From positions 1-15,601 of the forward strand of contig JANZZB010000022.1 of assembly GCA_026419635.1 (NCBI GenBank): a stretch of DNA of 15,601 nucleotides. Direction: 5' to 3'. Both the position numbers and the translations under genes were made by a program. Under the pieces are notes generated by a model that made no database searches, was not told where the DNA came from, and saw only the letters and a program-made list of their open reading frames with translations. This document shows, one piece after another, positions 7,193 to 13,733 of the stretch. The first letter of the stretch is position 1; each line of letters begins with the position of its first letter. Source of the DNA: Clostridiales bacterium. Lineage in GTDB: Bacteria > Bacillota > Clostridia > Oscillospirales > Butyricicoccaceae.

Positions 7193-7470
7193 CCAATTTA
7201 CGGTAAAAAAGATCTGGAACAATCATCGTTTGTTCTGCCCTCCGTCTAATATGGGCGGTTTTCCTTAACGCAAACCATCTATTAAGGAAAGCGCAGATCG
7301 TAAAAGGAGCATTTTACCATAGCGTAAGCTTTGTATTTCACGGAGTAGACTTCCGTATCTCCGTAGCAGTTCTGTAAATTGTTGCATATACGTTTTAACA
7401 ATTATTGGTTAAAATGTTTGGGCTTTGGCAATAATCTTATCAGGACGGCGAGTGCTCCAGGGAGGAAAAT
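7193..7470 (+). promoter_or_regulatory. Hairpin-rich spacer ahead of the YabE-like gene
   Basis: There is no credible coding frame. Inverted repeats follow one another: 7217-7222/7230-7235, 7260-7268/7282-7290 (9 bp), 7300-7305/7312-7317, 7341-7345/7359-7363 and 7393-7399/7408-7414. A Shine-Dalgarno GGAGG at 7461-7465 serves the next gene. Genes for G5/3D proteins can carry cyclic-di-AMP riboswitches, but I could not find that consensus. I see no convincing -35/-10 pair. Confidence 0.35.
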
Positions 7471-8484
7471 ATGTATAACTATTTGAAACGCATTCAAAAA
7501 ACGTTCCAAATGCACGTTCCCAGACACATCAGCATTCTGGCCCTTTGCGCAATTATTGGCGCAACACTATCTTGCACCGTATTTCTCTACAACGCGCTTG
7601 CATTTTTTAATTTTAATGCGCTAGCGTATTCACATGTTCCGTCGGATGCACAGGCTGCATCTGGAGATTACGGGATTATGTCAGCATCCGGAGACTCTAA
7701 TATCACACCTTTTTCACAAAAGGAGCTTGCCCAGTCCAGCGAGCAAAAAAGATACAAAGTCTCCATTCATGTTGACGACAAAGTCATTGAGTCAGTATCT
7801 ACCGGAGAAACGGTAGAAAACATTCTGGCACGAAGTGGTATTTTGGTAGAAAAACCGGATGAAGTTTCTCCAAGCTTAGAAACAAACATTGAAAGCGACA
7901 CGGACATCACAGTCTATAGAATTAAAAATTATACGGAAGAAGTTTTGGAGCCGATCCCGTTCGAAACCATTAGGAGACCGTCCGAAAAGTTATCCACGGG
8001 CGAGTCGGTCGTTGCGCAAAGAGGCGTAGATGGCCAGCAGAAGGAAGTAGTAGAGATTTATAGCCGCGACGGAAAAGAAACATTGCGGTATACGCTAAAA
8101 ACAACCGTCATTAAAAATCCTGTTCCTCAGATCATTGAATATGGCAAAGGAGGAACGGTAAATGCGGCAGGGAAGGTGTACACGTTTAAGAGAATGCTGA
8201 GGGTAACAGCATCCGCGTACACAACAGAAAATAAAAAATGGAATCATACCGCTTCCGGTACAACAGCCAGATTTGGGGCAATCGCTGTTGACCCCAATAT
8301 TATACCAATGGGTACGAAGATGTTAATTACTTCATTGGACGGAAAAAGCTGGATTTATGGAGTGGCTGTTGCGGAAGATACCGGCGGCTCGATTAAGGGA
8401 AACAAAGTGGATCTTTTCTTTGATACAAGAAAAGAATGTATTAACTTTGGGGTCAGAAAAGCAAAGGTTTATATTTTGGATTAA
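7471..8484 (+). CDS. YabE-like cell-wall protein with DUF348, G5 and 3D domains
   Basis: This is a predicted membrane-anchored or secreted peptidoglycan-active protein of the YabE/resuscitation-promoting-factor-like group. The 337 residues show a hydrophobic segment near 19-45 (signal anchor) and a Ser/Gln-rich linker. A DUF348 repeat follows at about 96-150 ('VSTGETVENILARSGI'), then a G5 domain at about 153-228 and a 3D domain from about 245 to the end. The three diagnostic Asp residues are D274 ('AVDPNIIPMGT'), D303 ('AEDTGG') and D314 ('KVDLFFD'), the presumed lytic-transglycosylase-like site. Only one DUF348 unit is present, whereas some family members carry two or three. GGAGG at 7461-7465 sets the start. 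The gene precedes ksgA, matching the yabE-rnmV-ksgA order of Bacillus but without rnmV. The domain calls are strong; enzymatic activity is inferred. Confidence 0.88.
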   Translation: MYNYLKRIQKTFQMHVPRHISILALCAIIGATLSCTVFLYNALAFFNFNALAYSHVPSDAQAASGDYGIMSASGDSNITPFSQKELAQSSEQKRYKVSIHVDDKVIESVSTGETVENILARSGILVEKPDEVSPSLETNIESDTDITVYRIKNYTEEVLEPIPFETIRRPSEKLSTGESVVAQRGVDGQQKEVVEIYSRDGKETLRYTLKTTVIKNPVPQIIEYGKGGTVNAAGKVYTFKRMLRVTASAYTTENKKWNHTASGTTARFGAIAVDPNIIPMGTKMLITSLDGKSWIYGVAVAEDTGGSIKGNKVDLFFDTRKECINFGVRKAKVYILD

Positions 8485-8624
8485 AGAGCAAAAATGCTCG
8501 ATTATGTGTCTGAACAGGAAAGTCTGGCTTTAACCGGACGATGGGATCAAAGCATTTTAGGGAACGAAAACCCAAAAGACTCACCACGAAAAGTATAACA
8601 ATTGATATTATACTAAAGCAGTAA
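8485..8624 (+). promoter_or_regulatory. Folded spacer leading into the terminator before ksgA
   Basis: Several stems can form: 8486-8490/8495-8499, a 6-bp stem with one G-U closing at about 8522-8539, a GGG/CCC stem near 8561-8574, and a longer pairing of the GTCT near 8505 with the AGAC near 8578. Together with the terminator that follows, this could be a three-way junction of an attenuator-type leader or simply a structured 3' UTR. No known riboswitch class was recognised. A TATTAT/TATACT stretch near 8606-8613 could be a -10 box for ksgA, but then the terminator would lie downstream of it. Confidence 0.3.
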
Positions 8625-8646
8625 GGCCGCCAACGGCGGCCTTTTT
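8625..8646 (+). terminator. Strong terminator just upstream of ksgA
   Basis: A GC-only 7-bp stem (8625-8631 with 8635-8641) with a three-base loop is followed by five T. It ends 12 bases before the ksgA Shine-Dalgarno. It either ends the YabE-like transcript or acts as an attenuator of ksgA. Confidence 0.88.
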
Positions 8647-8668
8647 GCTGAATTTTACGGAGGCAGGT

Positions 8669-9571
8669 ATGAACCTTTGCGACATAAATGAAATCAAAAC
8701 GATTCTGTCTCGCAATGGGTTTCATTTCTCAAAAAGTCTTGGCCAGAATTTTTTAATTGCGCCTTGGGTTCCTGAAAAGATTGCTGAGGAATGTGAAGCG
8801 AAATGCGCCGCGGTTTTGGAGGTTGGGCCCGGAATCGGATGTTTAACGGCCGAACTTGCAAAACGTGCTGAGAAGGTCATCGCTGTCGAGCTTGATCGCT
8901 CACTGCTTCCGGTTCTTCGGGAAACATTAAATGAATATAAAAATATCGAAATAGTAAACCATGATATCTTGAAGCTTGACATCAAAAAAACCTGCGACGA
9001 AATCGCACCGGGCATGCCGCTTGTTGCTTGTGCCAATCTTCCGTATTATATAACAACACCGGTATTGGCAGCTTTATTTGAAGCGGGTATTTTTAAGTAC
9101 ATAACTGTTATGGTACAAAAAGAGGTTGCCGAACGTCTTGCTGCCACCCCCGGGAAAAAGGCATATGGCGCGTTTACGGTTTTTGCGAATTACTATGCGG
9201 AGGCGGAAATTTTATTTTCTATTCCTCCGGATTGTTTTATCCCTCAGCCTAAAGTCACTTCAGCCGTTGTCAAATTCAAAATGAGAGAGGCTCCGCCGCC
9301 CTGCATTTTGGACCGGAACATGTTTTTTGCAGTTGTAAAAGCTGCTTTTTCTCAAAGGCGCAAAACCCTTTTAAATTGCCTTTCTTCTTATTTTGCAAGA
9401 ACAATGTCAAAAAAGGATATGGAAGATATACTAAACCAATGTAATATCAGCCCCGATATCCGAGGTGAGAGATTATCTCTTGAACAATTTGCAACAATCG
9501 CAAATGAAATAAGGCGCTTAGATATGGATTTTAAGAAAATTACTGTTGAAAAAATCGACGAAATAGAATAA
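8669..9571 (+). CDS. ksgA: 16S rRNA adenine dimethyltransferase
   Basis: KsgA/RsmA uses S-adenosylmethionine to dimethylate two adjacent adenines in the 3' terminal hairpin of 16S rRNA, a late step of small-subunit maturation. The 300-residue protein shows the SAM motif 'EVGPGIGCLT' (51-60), the acidic motif 'AVELDRSLL' (72-80), the target-adenine motif 'NLPYYI' (123-128), 'IPPDCFIPQPKVTSAVV' and the C-terminal 'FSQRRKTL' (227-234). The ATG at 8669 has GGAGG at 8659-8663 with a 5-base spacer. A longer frame from TTG at 8645 would begin inside the terminator T-run, so it is rejected. Because of the terminator just upstream, the gene needs read-through or its own promoter. The product is far more likely KsgA than an Erm resistance methylase, given the genomic context and motif spelling. 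Confidence 0.95.
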   Translation: MNLCDINEIKTILSRNGFHFSKSLGQNFLIAPWVPEKIAEECEAKCAAVLEVGPGIGCLTAELAKRAEKVIAVELDRSLLPVLRETLNEYKNIEIVNHDILKLDIKKTCDEIAPGMPLVACANLPYYITTPVLAALFEAGIFKYITVMVQKEVAERLAATPGKKAYGAFTVFANYYAEAEILFSIPPDCFIPQPKVTSAVVKFKMREAPPPCILDRNMFFAVVKAAFSQRRKTLLNCLSSYFARTMSKKDMEDILNQCNISPDIRGERLSLEQFATIANEIRRLDMDFKKITVEKIDEIE

Positions 9572-9603
9572 TATAAAAATGATAATAAATAGCTGTTGCC
9601 TCA

Positions 9604-9634
9604 AGTGCAGGATTTCCTTCACTGGCTTTTTATT
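9604..9634 (+). terminator. Weak hairpin and T-run after ksgA
   Basis: An imperfect stem (9604-9611 with 9615-9622, one mismatch) is followed by CTTTTTATTT at 9625-9634. It could end the ksgA transcript. No clear promoter for pckG was found between it and the gene. Confidence 0.35.
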
Positions 9635-9663
9635 TACAACTAAATTTCTAGGAGGAACAACAA

Positions 9664-11448
9664 ATGGCCCTTACCACAAATAAGGCGGTTCTGGATTGGA
9701 TCGACGAAATGTCGAAAATGACCACTCCGGACAAAATTGTCTGGATTGACGGTTCCAAAAAACAGATTGCCGACCTTGAAAAAGAAGCATGTCTTACCGG
9801 TGAAATTATCGAGTTGAATCAAGAGAAGCTTCCTGGCTGTTACTATCACCGCACTGCAGTAAACGATGTTGCCCGTGTTGAGCACCGTACATTTATTTGT
9901 GCACCTTCGAAAGAAGAAGCTGGTCCGACAAACAACTGGATGGACCCGAAAGAAGCTTACAAAATGGCGTCCGAGATCTTTAAAGGATCTATGAAGGGAC
10001 GTACCATGTATGTCATTCCCTACTCGATGGGACCTGTTGGCTCCCCCTTTGCTAAAATCGGTTTTGAATTAACCGATTCTATTTATGTTGTCTTAAATAT
10101 GAATATTATGACCCGTGTAGGACAGGCTGTTTGCGATACACTCGGAAACTCCACCGACTTTGTGCGTGGTCTTCACAGTAAATGCGATATTGACGAAGAA
10201 AAAAGATACATCTTACAATTCCCGCAGGATAACACAATCTGGTCTTGCAATTCCGGTTACGGCGGAAACGTATTGCTCGGCAAAAAATGCTTTGCGCTCC
10301 GTATCGCTTCCTATCAGGGCTGGAAAGAAAGCTGGATGGCTGAACATATGCTGATTTTGGGTATTGAAAACCCGAAAGGCGAAGTAAAGTATGTCACCGC
10401 TGCGTTCCCGTCTGCCTGCGGAAAGACCAATCTTGCTATGATGATTCCTCCGGAAGGATATACCTCTAAGGGCTACAAAGTTTGGACCCTCGGCGACGAT
10501 ATCGCATGGCTGCGTGTCGGACCGGACGGAAGACTTTGGGCAGTTAATCCGGAAGCCGGTTTCTTCGGCGTTGCACCGGGTACAAATATGAAGTCCAACC
10601 CGAACGCACTCTTAAGCACAGAGAAGGGAACCATCTTTACAAACGTTGTCTTAAAGCCGGACGGAACAGTTTGGTGGGAAGGGCTCGACAAGAACCCGCC
10701 GACGGACGCACTCGACTGGAAAGGCAATCCCTGGGACCCGGCAAGCGGACAAAAGGGTGCTCATCCGAACTCCCGCTTCACTGCGCCTGCTAAAAACTGC
10801 CCCTGCATTGCAAAGAACTGGGAAGATCCTGCAGGTGTTCCGATTTCCGCAATTATCTTCGGCGGCCGCCGCGCAAAAACAGCTCCGCTGGTTTACCAGT
10901 CAAGAGATTGGGATCACGGTGTATTTGTCGGCTCCATTATGGCGTCCGAAACAACGGCAGCTGCTTCCGGAGCTGTCGGCGTAGTTCGCCGCGACCCGAT
11001 GGCAATGCTTCCGTTCTGCGGATACAACATGGGAGACTACTGGCAGCACTGGATCGATATGGGCAAGGAAATCAAAAATGCGCCTAAGATCTTCAATGTT
11101 AACTGGTTCCGCTTAAACGAGAACGGCAAATTCATGTGGCCGGGATACGGCGAGAATTTCCGTGTTCTCGAATGGATCATCAAGAGATGCGAAGACCAAG
11201 TTGATGCAAACGTAACCCCGATCGGATTTGTTCCGAAAGCAGAAGACATCAACCTTGAAGGTCTGGATTACACCATTGAGGGCGATCGCAAGTTTGATAT
11301 AGATGCTCTTCGCGAGATTCTTACCGTTGAGAAAGAATACTGGATGGAAGATGTTAAGAGCATTGAAGAGTTCTACGCTAAATTCGGAGACAAACTGCCG
11401 AACGAGTTGAAGAGCTCGCTTGAGACTCTTAAGAAGAACTTTAATTAA
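9664..11448 (+). CDS. pckG: Phosphoenolpyruvate carboxykinase (GTP)
   Basis: This enzyme interconverts oxaloacetate plus GTP with phosphoenolpyruvate, CO2 and GDP (EC 4.1.1.32). In fermentative anaerobes it often runs toward oxaloacetate, fixing CO2 and making GTP; the direction is inferred. The 594 residues fit the GTP family, not the ATP-dependent one. Evidence includes R71 in 'DVARVEHRTF', 'GYGGNVLLGKKCFALR' (199-213), the P-loop 'FPSACGKTNLAM' (248-259) with the reactive Cys, metal-binding D278/D279 in 'LGDDIAWL', 'VNPEAGFFGVAPGT', and the late 'MLPFCGYNMGDYW'. GGAGG at 9651-9655 with an 8-base spacer supports the start. The coding sequence uses C-ending and G-rich codons more than its neighbours, consistent with high expression. 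It is a single-gene unit with a strong terminator. Confidence 0.97.
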   Translation: MALTTNKAVLDWIDEMSKMTTPDKIVWIDGSKKQIADLEKEACLTGEIIELNQEKLPGCYYHRTAVNDVARVEHRTFICAPSKEEAGPTNNWMDPKEAYKMASEIFKGSMKGRTMYVIPYSMGPVGSPFAKIGFELTDSIYVVLNMNIMTRVGQAVCDTLGNSTDFVRGLHSKCDIDEEKRYILQFPQDNTIWSCNSGYGGNVLLGKKCFALRIASYQGWKESWMAEHMLILGIENPKGEVKYVTAAFPSACGKTNLAMMIPPEGYTSKGYKVWTLGDDIAWLRVGPDGRLWAVNPEAGFFGVAPGTNMKSNPNALLSTEKGTIFTNVVLKPDGTVWWEGLDKNPPTDALDWKGNPWDPASGQKGAHPNSRFTAPAKNCPCIAKNWEDPAGVPISAIIFGGRRAKTAPLVYQSRDWDHGVFVGSIMASETTAAASGAVGVVRRDPMAMLPFCGYNMGDYWQHWIDMGKEIKNAPKIFNVNWFRLNENGKFMWPGYGENFRVLEWIIKRCEDQVDANVTPIGFVPKAEDINLEGLDYTIEGDRKFDIDALREILTVEKEYWMEDVKSIEEFYAKFGDKLPNELKSSLETLKKNFN

Positions 11449-11474
11449 GTAAATTTGAAACAATAAATTAGAAA

Positions 11475-11510
11475 CCCCTGTGCTGGTATGTATCAGCACA
11501 GGGGCCTTTT
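11475..11510 (+). terminator. Intrinsic terminator of pckG
   Basis: A perfect 11-bp stem (11475-11485 with 11494-11504) has an 8-base loop and is followed by CCTTTT. It lies 26 bases after the stop codon. Confidence 0.9.
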
Positions 11511-11532
11511 CATTCTGCTTACCAATCAAAAT

Positions 11533-11565
11533 AAAAAAGCGTTACGAATTAAACCGTAACGCTTT
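11533..11565 (-). terminator. Intrinsic terminator of queT
   Basis: A perfect 11-bp stem (11536-11546 with 11555-11565) has an 8-base loop. On the minus strand it is followed by a T run at 11538-11533. It lies 20 bases past the queT stop and faces the pckG terminator. Confidence 0.88.
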
Positions 11566-11585
11566 ATCGAAAGTAATTTATATGA

Positions 11586-12122
11586 TTATTGATGTTTAAA
11601 TGGTTTGAAACCGCTTTCGGTAAGACCGCGTCTTTCCAAAAAGAATAAAAGCGGCATTCCGAGTCCGTAGCATACGACCAACTCACCGAAACCAACCTGA
11701 GCGCCGAAAAGCAATATGGTTGACAAAAAAGACAGATTCCCTAAAGGGAATAAATACGCGAGCATAGTTCCGATTACAACAGCGTTTAATAGTACGGTTG
11801 GCAGCGGAACCAGCCATTTCATTTTAATTTTTGTCGTAATAAGCGCTGCCATAAGTGTTGTAAGAGAACCGATCACGATGTCAAACGGCGTTGTAAGCCC
11901 CATTGTCGTTCCGATAAAATTTGCTGCCATACAGCCAATAAACAGTCCCCACGCTGTCGACGGAATAAAAAACGGAAGTATACACAGAGCTTCGCTGATA
12001 CGAAATTGAATATTGCCGTAAAGAAATTTGCCGACGCCGGGGATAAGAGCGGGGACAATGGTAAAAATGATGTACATTGCGCCTATAAGTCCGGAAAAGG
12101 CTAAAGCAGAGGTTTTTTTCAT
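11586..12122 (-). CDS. queT: QueT-family transporter, ECF substrate-binding component
   Basis: This is a predicted integral membrane S component of an energy-coupling-factor transporter, thought to take up a queuosine precursor. The 178 residues contain about six hydrophobic segments. The family pattern appears as 'GNIQFRISEALCILPFF' followed by 'AWGLFIGCMAANFIG' and 'TTPFDIVIGSLTTLMAALI'. The tail is short and charged. GGGAGG at 12129-12134 with a 6-base spacer sets the start. The shared EcfA/EcfA'/EcfT module is not in this window, as expected for group II ECF systems. The leader has a long hairpin but no recognisable preQ1 riboswitch. The family assignment is from remembered pattern; the substrate is inferred from the family. 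Confidence 0.82.
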   Translation of the reverse strand: MKKTSALAFSGLIGAMYIIFTIVPALIPGVGKFLYGNIQFRISEALCILPFFIPSTAWGLFIGCMAANFIGTTMGLTTPFDIVIGSLTTLMAALITTKIKMKWLVPLPTVLLNAVVIGTMLAYLFPLGNLSFLSTILLFGAQVGFGELVVCYGLGMPLLFFLERRGLTESGFKPFKHQ

Positions 12123-12157
12123 GGTTTTCCTCCCAACATGTTTATAAAAACATTCTG

Positions 12158-12189
12158 TTTAGACAATCTTTAGCTCAAGATTGCCTAAA
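12158..12189 (-). promoter_or_regulatory. Long hairpin at the start of the queT leader
   Basis: A 13-bp stem (12158-12170 with 12177-12189) is fully paired on the minus strand with one G-U, but has an A-C mismatch on the plus strand. It overlaps the predicted transcription start near 12185, so it may be an operator or a 5' stabilising structure rather than a riboswitch. Confidence 0.45.
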
Positions 12190-12191
12190 TC

Positions 12192-12220
12192 AGTATAACA
12201 CAAATATTCTATCTAGAAAA
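12192..12220 (-). promoter_or_regulatory. Extended -10 promoter of queT
   Basis: On the minus strand TGT precedes TATACT (-10 at 12192-12197), an extended -10. The -35 region is weak (TTTTCT at a 17-base distance). Confidence 0.5.
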
Positions 12221-12354
12221 GCATGAAACATATTAAGAAATCCTTGGTAGTTAAAGAAGAAAATGCCGTAAACTTTTCTTTTTAAACACAAAAAACGGTA
12301 TTAATAAAATTAAGATATTAACACCCTACATAAACGAAAGACGTGAAAAAGGTC

Positions 12355-12383
12355 TTTACAAATTGCCGGATATGCCCTATAAT
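12355..12383 (+). promoter_or_regulatory. Promoter of tRNA-Ala
   Basis: TTTACA (12355-12360), a 17-base spacer and a perfect TATAAT (12378-12383) lie 13 bases before the tRNA. Confidence 0.9.
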
Positions 12384-12396
12384 ATCATTTGTGTTC

Positions 12397-12472
<76 letters not shown>

Positions 12473-12475
12473 AAG

Positions 12476-12510
12476 AAAAATCCTGTAATCAGAGTGATTA
12501 CAGGATTTTT
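12476..12510 (+). terminator. Intrinsic terminator of tRNA-Ala
   Basis: A perfect 16-bp stem (12476-12491 with 12495-12510) with a three-base loop ends in T residues. A near copy with a changed loop follows the tRNA remnant at 14074-14106. Confidence 0.92.
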
Positions 12511-12660
12511 TATTTTCTCCTGTAACCGTCATTTAAAATACATAAGAAAAAATATAATTTCCCATATTAGGATGTTTTGAAAAAATTAACGATCATAAAA
12601 TAAGAATAATACAAAAAAATACAATATTCGATTGACATATACTGTAAAATAAGGAGAATA

Positions 12661-12717
12661 ATGGTTAATATAAAATATAATATGGTTTATATGGCAGATA
12701 AAGACCGCGTTAAATGA
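12661..12717 (+). CDS. Short ORF with strong ribosome binding site, leader peptide or split 5' end
   Basis: Eighteen codons begin at an ATG with AAGGAG at 12651-12656, by far the best Shine-Dalgarno in this stretch, and end at TGA 12715-12717, 16 bases before the next gene. The next frame lacks such a site. It remains open back to 12674, so one base change could join the two into a single protein. Either a regulatory leader peptide or the original N terminus is possible. No promoter is convincing; TTGACA at 12632-12637 has no well-spaced -10. Confidence 0.35.
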   Translation: MVNIKYNMVYMADKDRVK

Positions 12718-12733
12718 TTTAAATTATAATAAA

Positions 12734-13207
12734 ATGAAAAATTATGATCCATCTTATGACACTTCTAAATTGATTAAAGGAATTGACAAAAATGAATTAA
12801 AGCCTGTTGAGATACCATGTATTGTTGTGAAAACACAAAATAATAAAATACCTTGTTTATTGAATGAACTTTTTAATGAAAACGGATACAATACCGTGTT
12901 TATTTCAGACAACCCTTGTGAAGAAAAAAACGTTGCATGGGTTATTTCATCAGGGCAATTAAATGACAATATCATTTCTTATATAACCGGAAAGCATGAA
13001 GCGGATATCATTATTATCGGAATTACGGATAACAATATTAAAATTAAAGCCGGTATTTCCTGTGATATAATATTTTATGAGCAAACAAGCAGTGATTATG
13101 GAATCAGTAACGGTTTAGACGGGATATTGTTTGAAAAGAAAATTAAAATCGATAACAGAAATGCAGTTGAAAATATCTATCAAAATACAGTAAAAATACT
13201 TACATAG
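12734..13207 (+). CDS. Hypothetical protein, AT-rich island gene
   Basis: I do not recognise this 157-residue protein. It is soluble with no signal peptide or membrane segment, and looks like an alpha/beta fold. Alternating short hydrophobic strands appear as 'EIPCIVVKTQ', 'NTVFISDNP', 'NVAWVISSG', 'EADIIIIGITD', 'CDIIFYEQ' and 'LDGILFEKK', spaced by polar helices in a Rossmann-like rhythm. No P-loop, no catalytic motif and no metal-binding pattern stands out. It is very rich in Asn, Ile and Lys, and its codon use is far more AT-biased than pckG or the ribosomal genes, which suggests recent or horizontal origin. The ATG at 12734 has no Shine-Dalgarno. The frame extends upstream to 12674 without a start codon, and a better start lies in another frame at 12661, so the 5' end may be frameshifted. 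A terminator follows at 13307. Confidence 0.55.
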   Translation: MKNYDPSYDTSKLIKGIDKNELKPVEIPCIVVKTQNNKIPCLLNELFNENGYNTVFISDNPCEEKNVAWVISSGQLNDNIISYITGKHEADIIIIGITDNNIKIKAGISCDIIFYEQTSSDYGISNGLDGILFEKKIKIDNRNAVENIYQNTVKILT

Positions 13208-13306
13208 AAATAAATTCATTAGGCTTCAAAATCTTCCAACAAAAGCGCAAAAATTAAAGCGGCAAAAACTTTGGTCAACTATAAAAATGCCAAACACTAA
13301 TGTAAG

Positions 13307-13339
13307 CGGCTCGAACTAAGAGAGGTTCGAGCCGTTTTT
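13307..13339 (+). terminator. Intrinsic terminator in the island
   Basis: A perfect 10-bp stem (13307-13316 with 13325-13334) has an 8-base loop and is followed by five T. It is oriented for the gene ending at 13207, which lies 100 bases upstream. The spacer between them contains no supported gene. Confidence 0.88.
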
Positions 13340-13363
13340 ATTCATTATTCCGCTACATGTCTA

Positions 13364-13615
13364 CTACTTTATTTCCTGCTCCAGATTCCTGAAAATATCG
13401 GAGTTGAAGAATTCAATTACCGATATCTCCAATCCATCGCACAGCTTCTTAATGGTCGCAATCGTCGTGCTGTTGTTCCTGCCGCTGACAATATTATTTA
13501 TGGTTGATTGTGTAACACCACTCATGGTTCCAAGTTTGTTTATTGTTATGCCGCGTTCTTGACACAGTTCAAGAATTCGGTCCTTTACAGCAGCTCCAAT
13601 TGACATATCCATCAT
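13364..13615 (-). CDS. XRE-family helix-turn-helix repressor
   Basis: This is an 83-residue cytoplasmic DNA-binding protein with a single Cro/CI-type helix-turn-helix spanning nearly its whole length. The core 'RGITINKLGTMSGVTQSTINNIVSG' gives the scaffold helix, turn and recognition helix at about 20-45, and 'TIATIKKLCDGLEISVIEFF' gives helices 4 and 5. There is no sensor or peptidase domain, as is usual for small element-encoded repressors. Three ATGs are possible. The one at 13606 has AGGAT at a 7-base spacing; those at 13612 and 13615 have poorer spacing. It is divergent from the gene at 13734. The spacer contains three related palindromes that cover that gene's promoter and lie against its own start, so it probably represses both. 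Function is from fold and layout. Confidence 0.85.
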   Translation of the reverse strand: MMDMSIGAAVKDRILELCQERGITINKLGTMSGVTQSTINNIVSGRNNSTTIATIKKLCDGLEISVIEFFNSDIFRNLEQEIK

Positions 13616-13637
13616 CCTAACCGAAATGAGTTAATTC
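13616..13637 (-). promoter_or_regulatory. Operator-like site 1 next to the XRE start
   Basis: This 22-base site is an inverted copy of site 3 (13703-13724): the outer 6 and 10 bases are identical and only the centre differs. It lies directly against the XRE start codon, which suggests autoregulation. One half-site keeps the GAGTTA motif. Confidence 0.6.
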
Positions 13638-13666
13638 AAGAATACCCACTTTTCGCCAAAATAATT

Positions 13667-13681
13667 ACCTCAATTGAGTTG
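13667..13681 (+). promoter_or_regulatory. Operator-like site 2 over the -35 box
   Basis: The palindrome CTCAATTGAG at 13669-13678 shares the CTC-N4-GAG core of site 3 and its right half (GAGTTG) runs into the -35 box of the divergent gene. Confidence 0.55.
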
Positions 13682-13706
13682 ACTACCGGCACGGATATGC
13701 TAGAAT
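13679..13706 (+). promoter_or_regulatory. Extended -10 promoter of the small island gene
   Basis: TTGACT (13679-13684) and TAGAAT (13701-13706) are separated by 16 bases, with TGC directly before the -10 making an extended -10. Sites 2 and 3 overlap the two boxes, as expected for a repressed promoter. Confidence 0.75.
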
Positions 13707-13724
13707 TAACTCAAAAGAGTTAGG
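13703..13724 (+). promoter_or_regulatory. Operator-like site 3 over the -10 box
   Basis: TTAACTC-A4-GAGTTA is an inverted repeat spanning the end of the -10 box and the Shine-Dalgarno AGGAG at 13722-13726. It is the best-preserved of the three related sites. Confidence 0.65.
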
Positions 13725-13733
13725 AGAGAAATA

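Noticed and set aside
7193..7470. Cyclic-di-AMP (ydaO-type) riboswitch before the 3D-domain protein
   Set aside because: Position and family would suit it, but the conserved core sequences are not found.
8645..8668. TTG start giving a longer KsgA
   Set aside because: The TTG lies in the terminator T-run and has no Shine-Dalgarno; the ATG at 8669 has GGAGG at good spacing.
8453..8725. 90-codon minus-strand ORF between the YabE-like gene and ksgA
   Set aside because: It overlaps both genes and the terminator antisense, with no ribosome site or recognisable family.
11113..11529. 138-codon minus-strand ORF over the end of pckG
   Set aside because: It is antisense to a well-conserved gene and runs through the pckG terminator; a shadow frame.
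12123..12200. preQ1 riboswitch before queT
   Set aside because: The conserved A-rich tail and aptamer core are absent; only a long simple hairpin is present.
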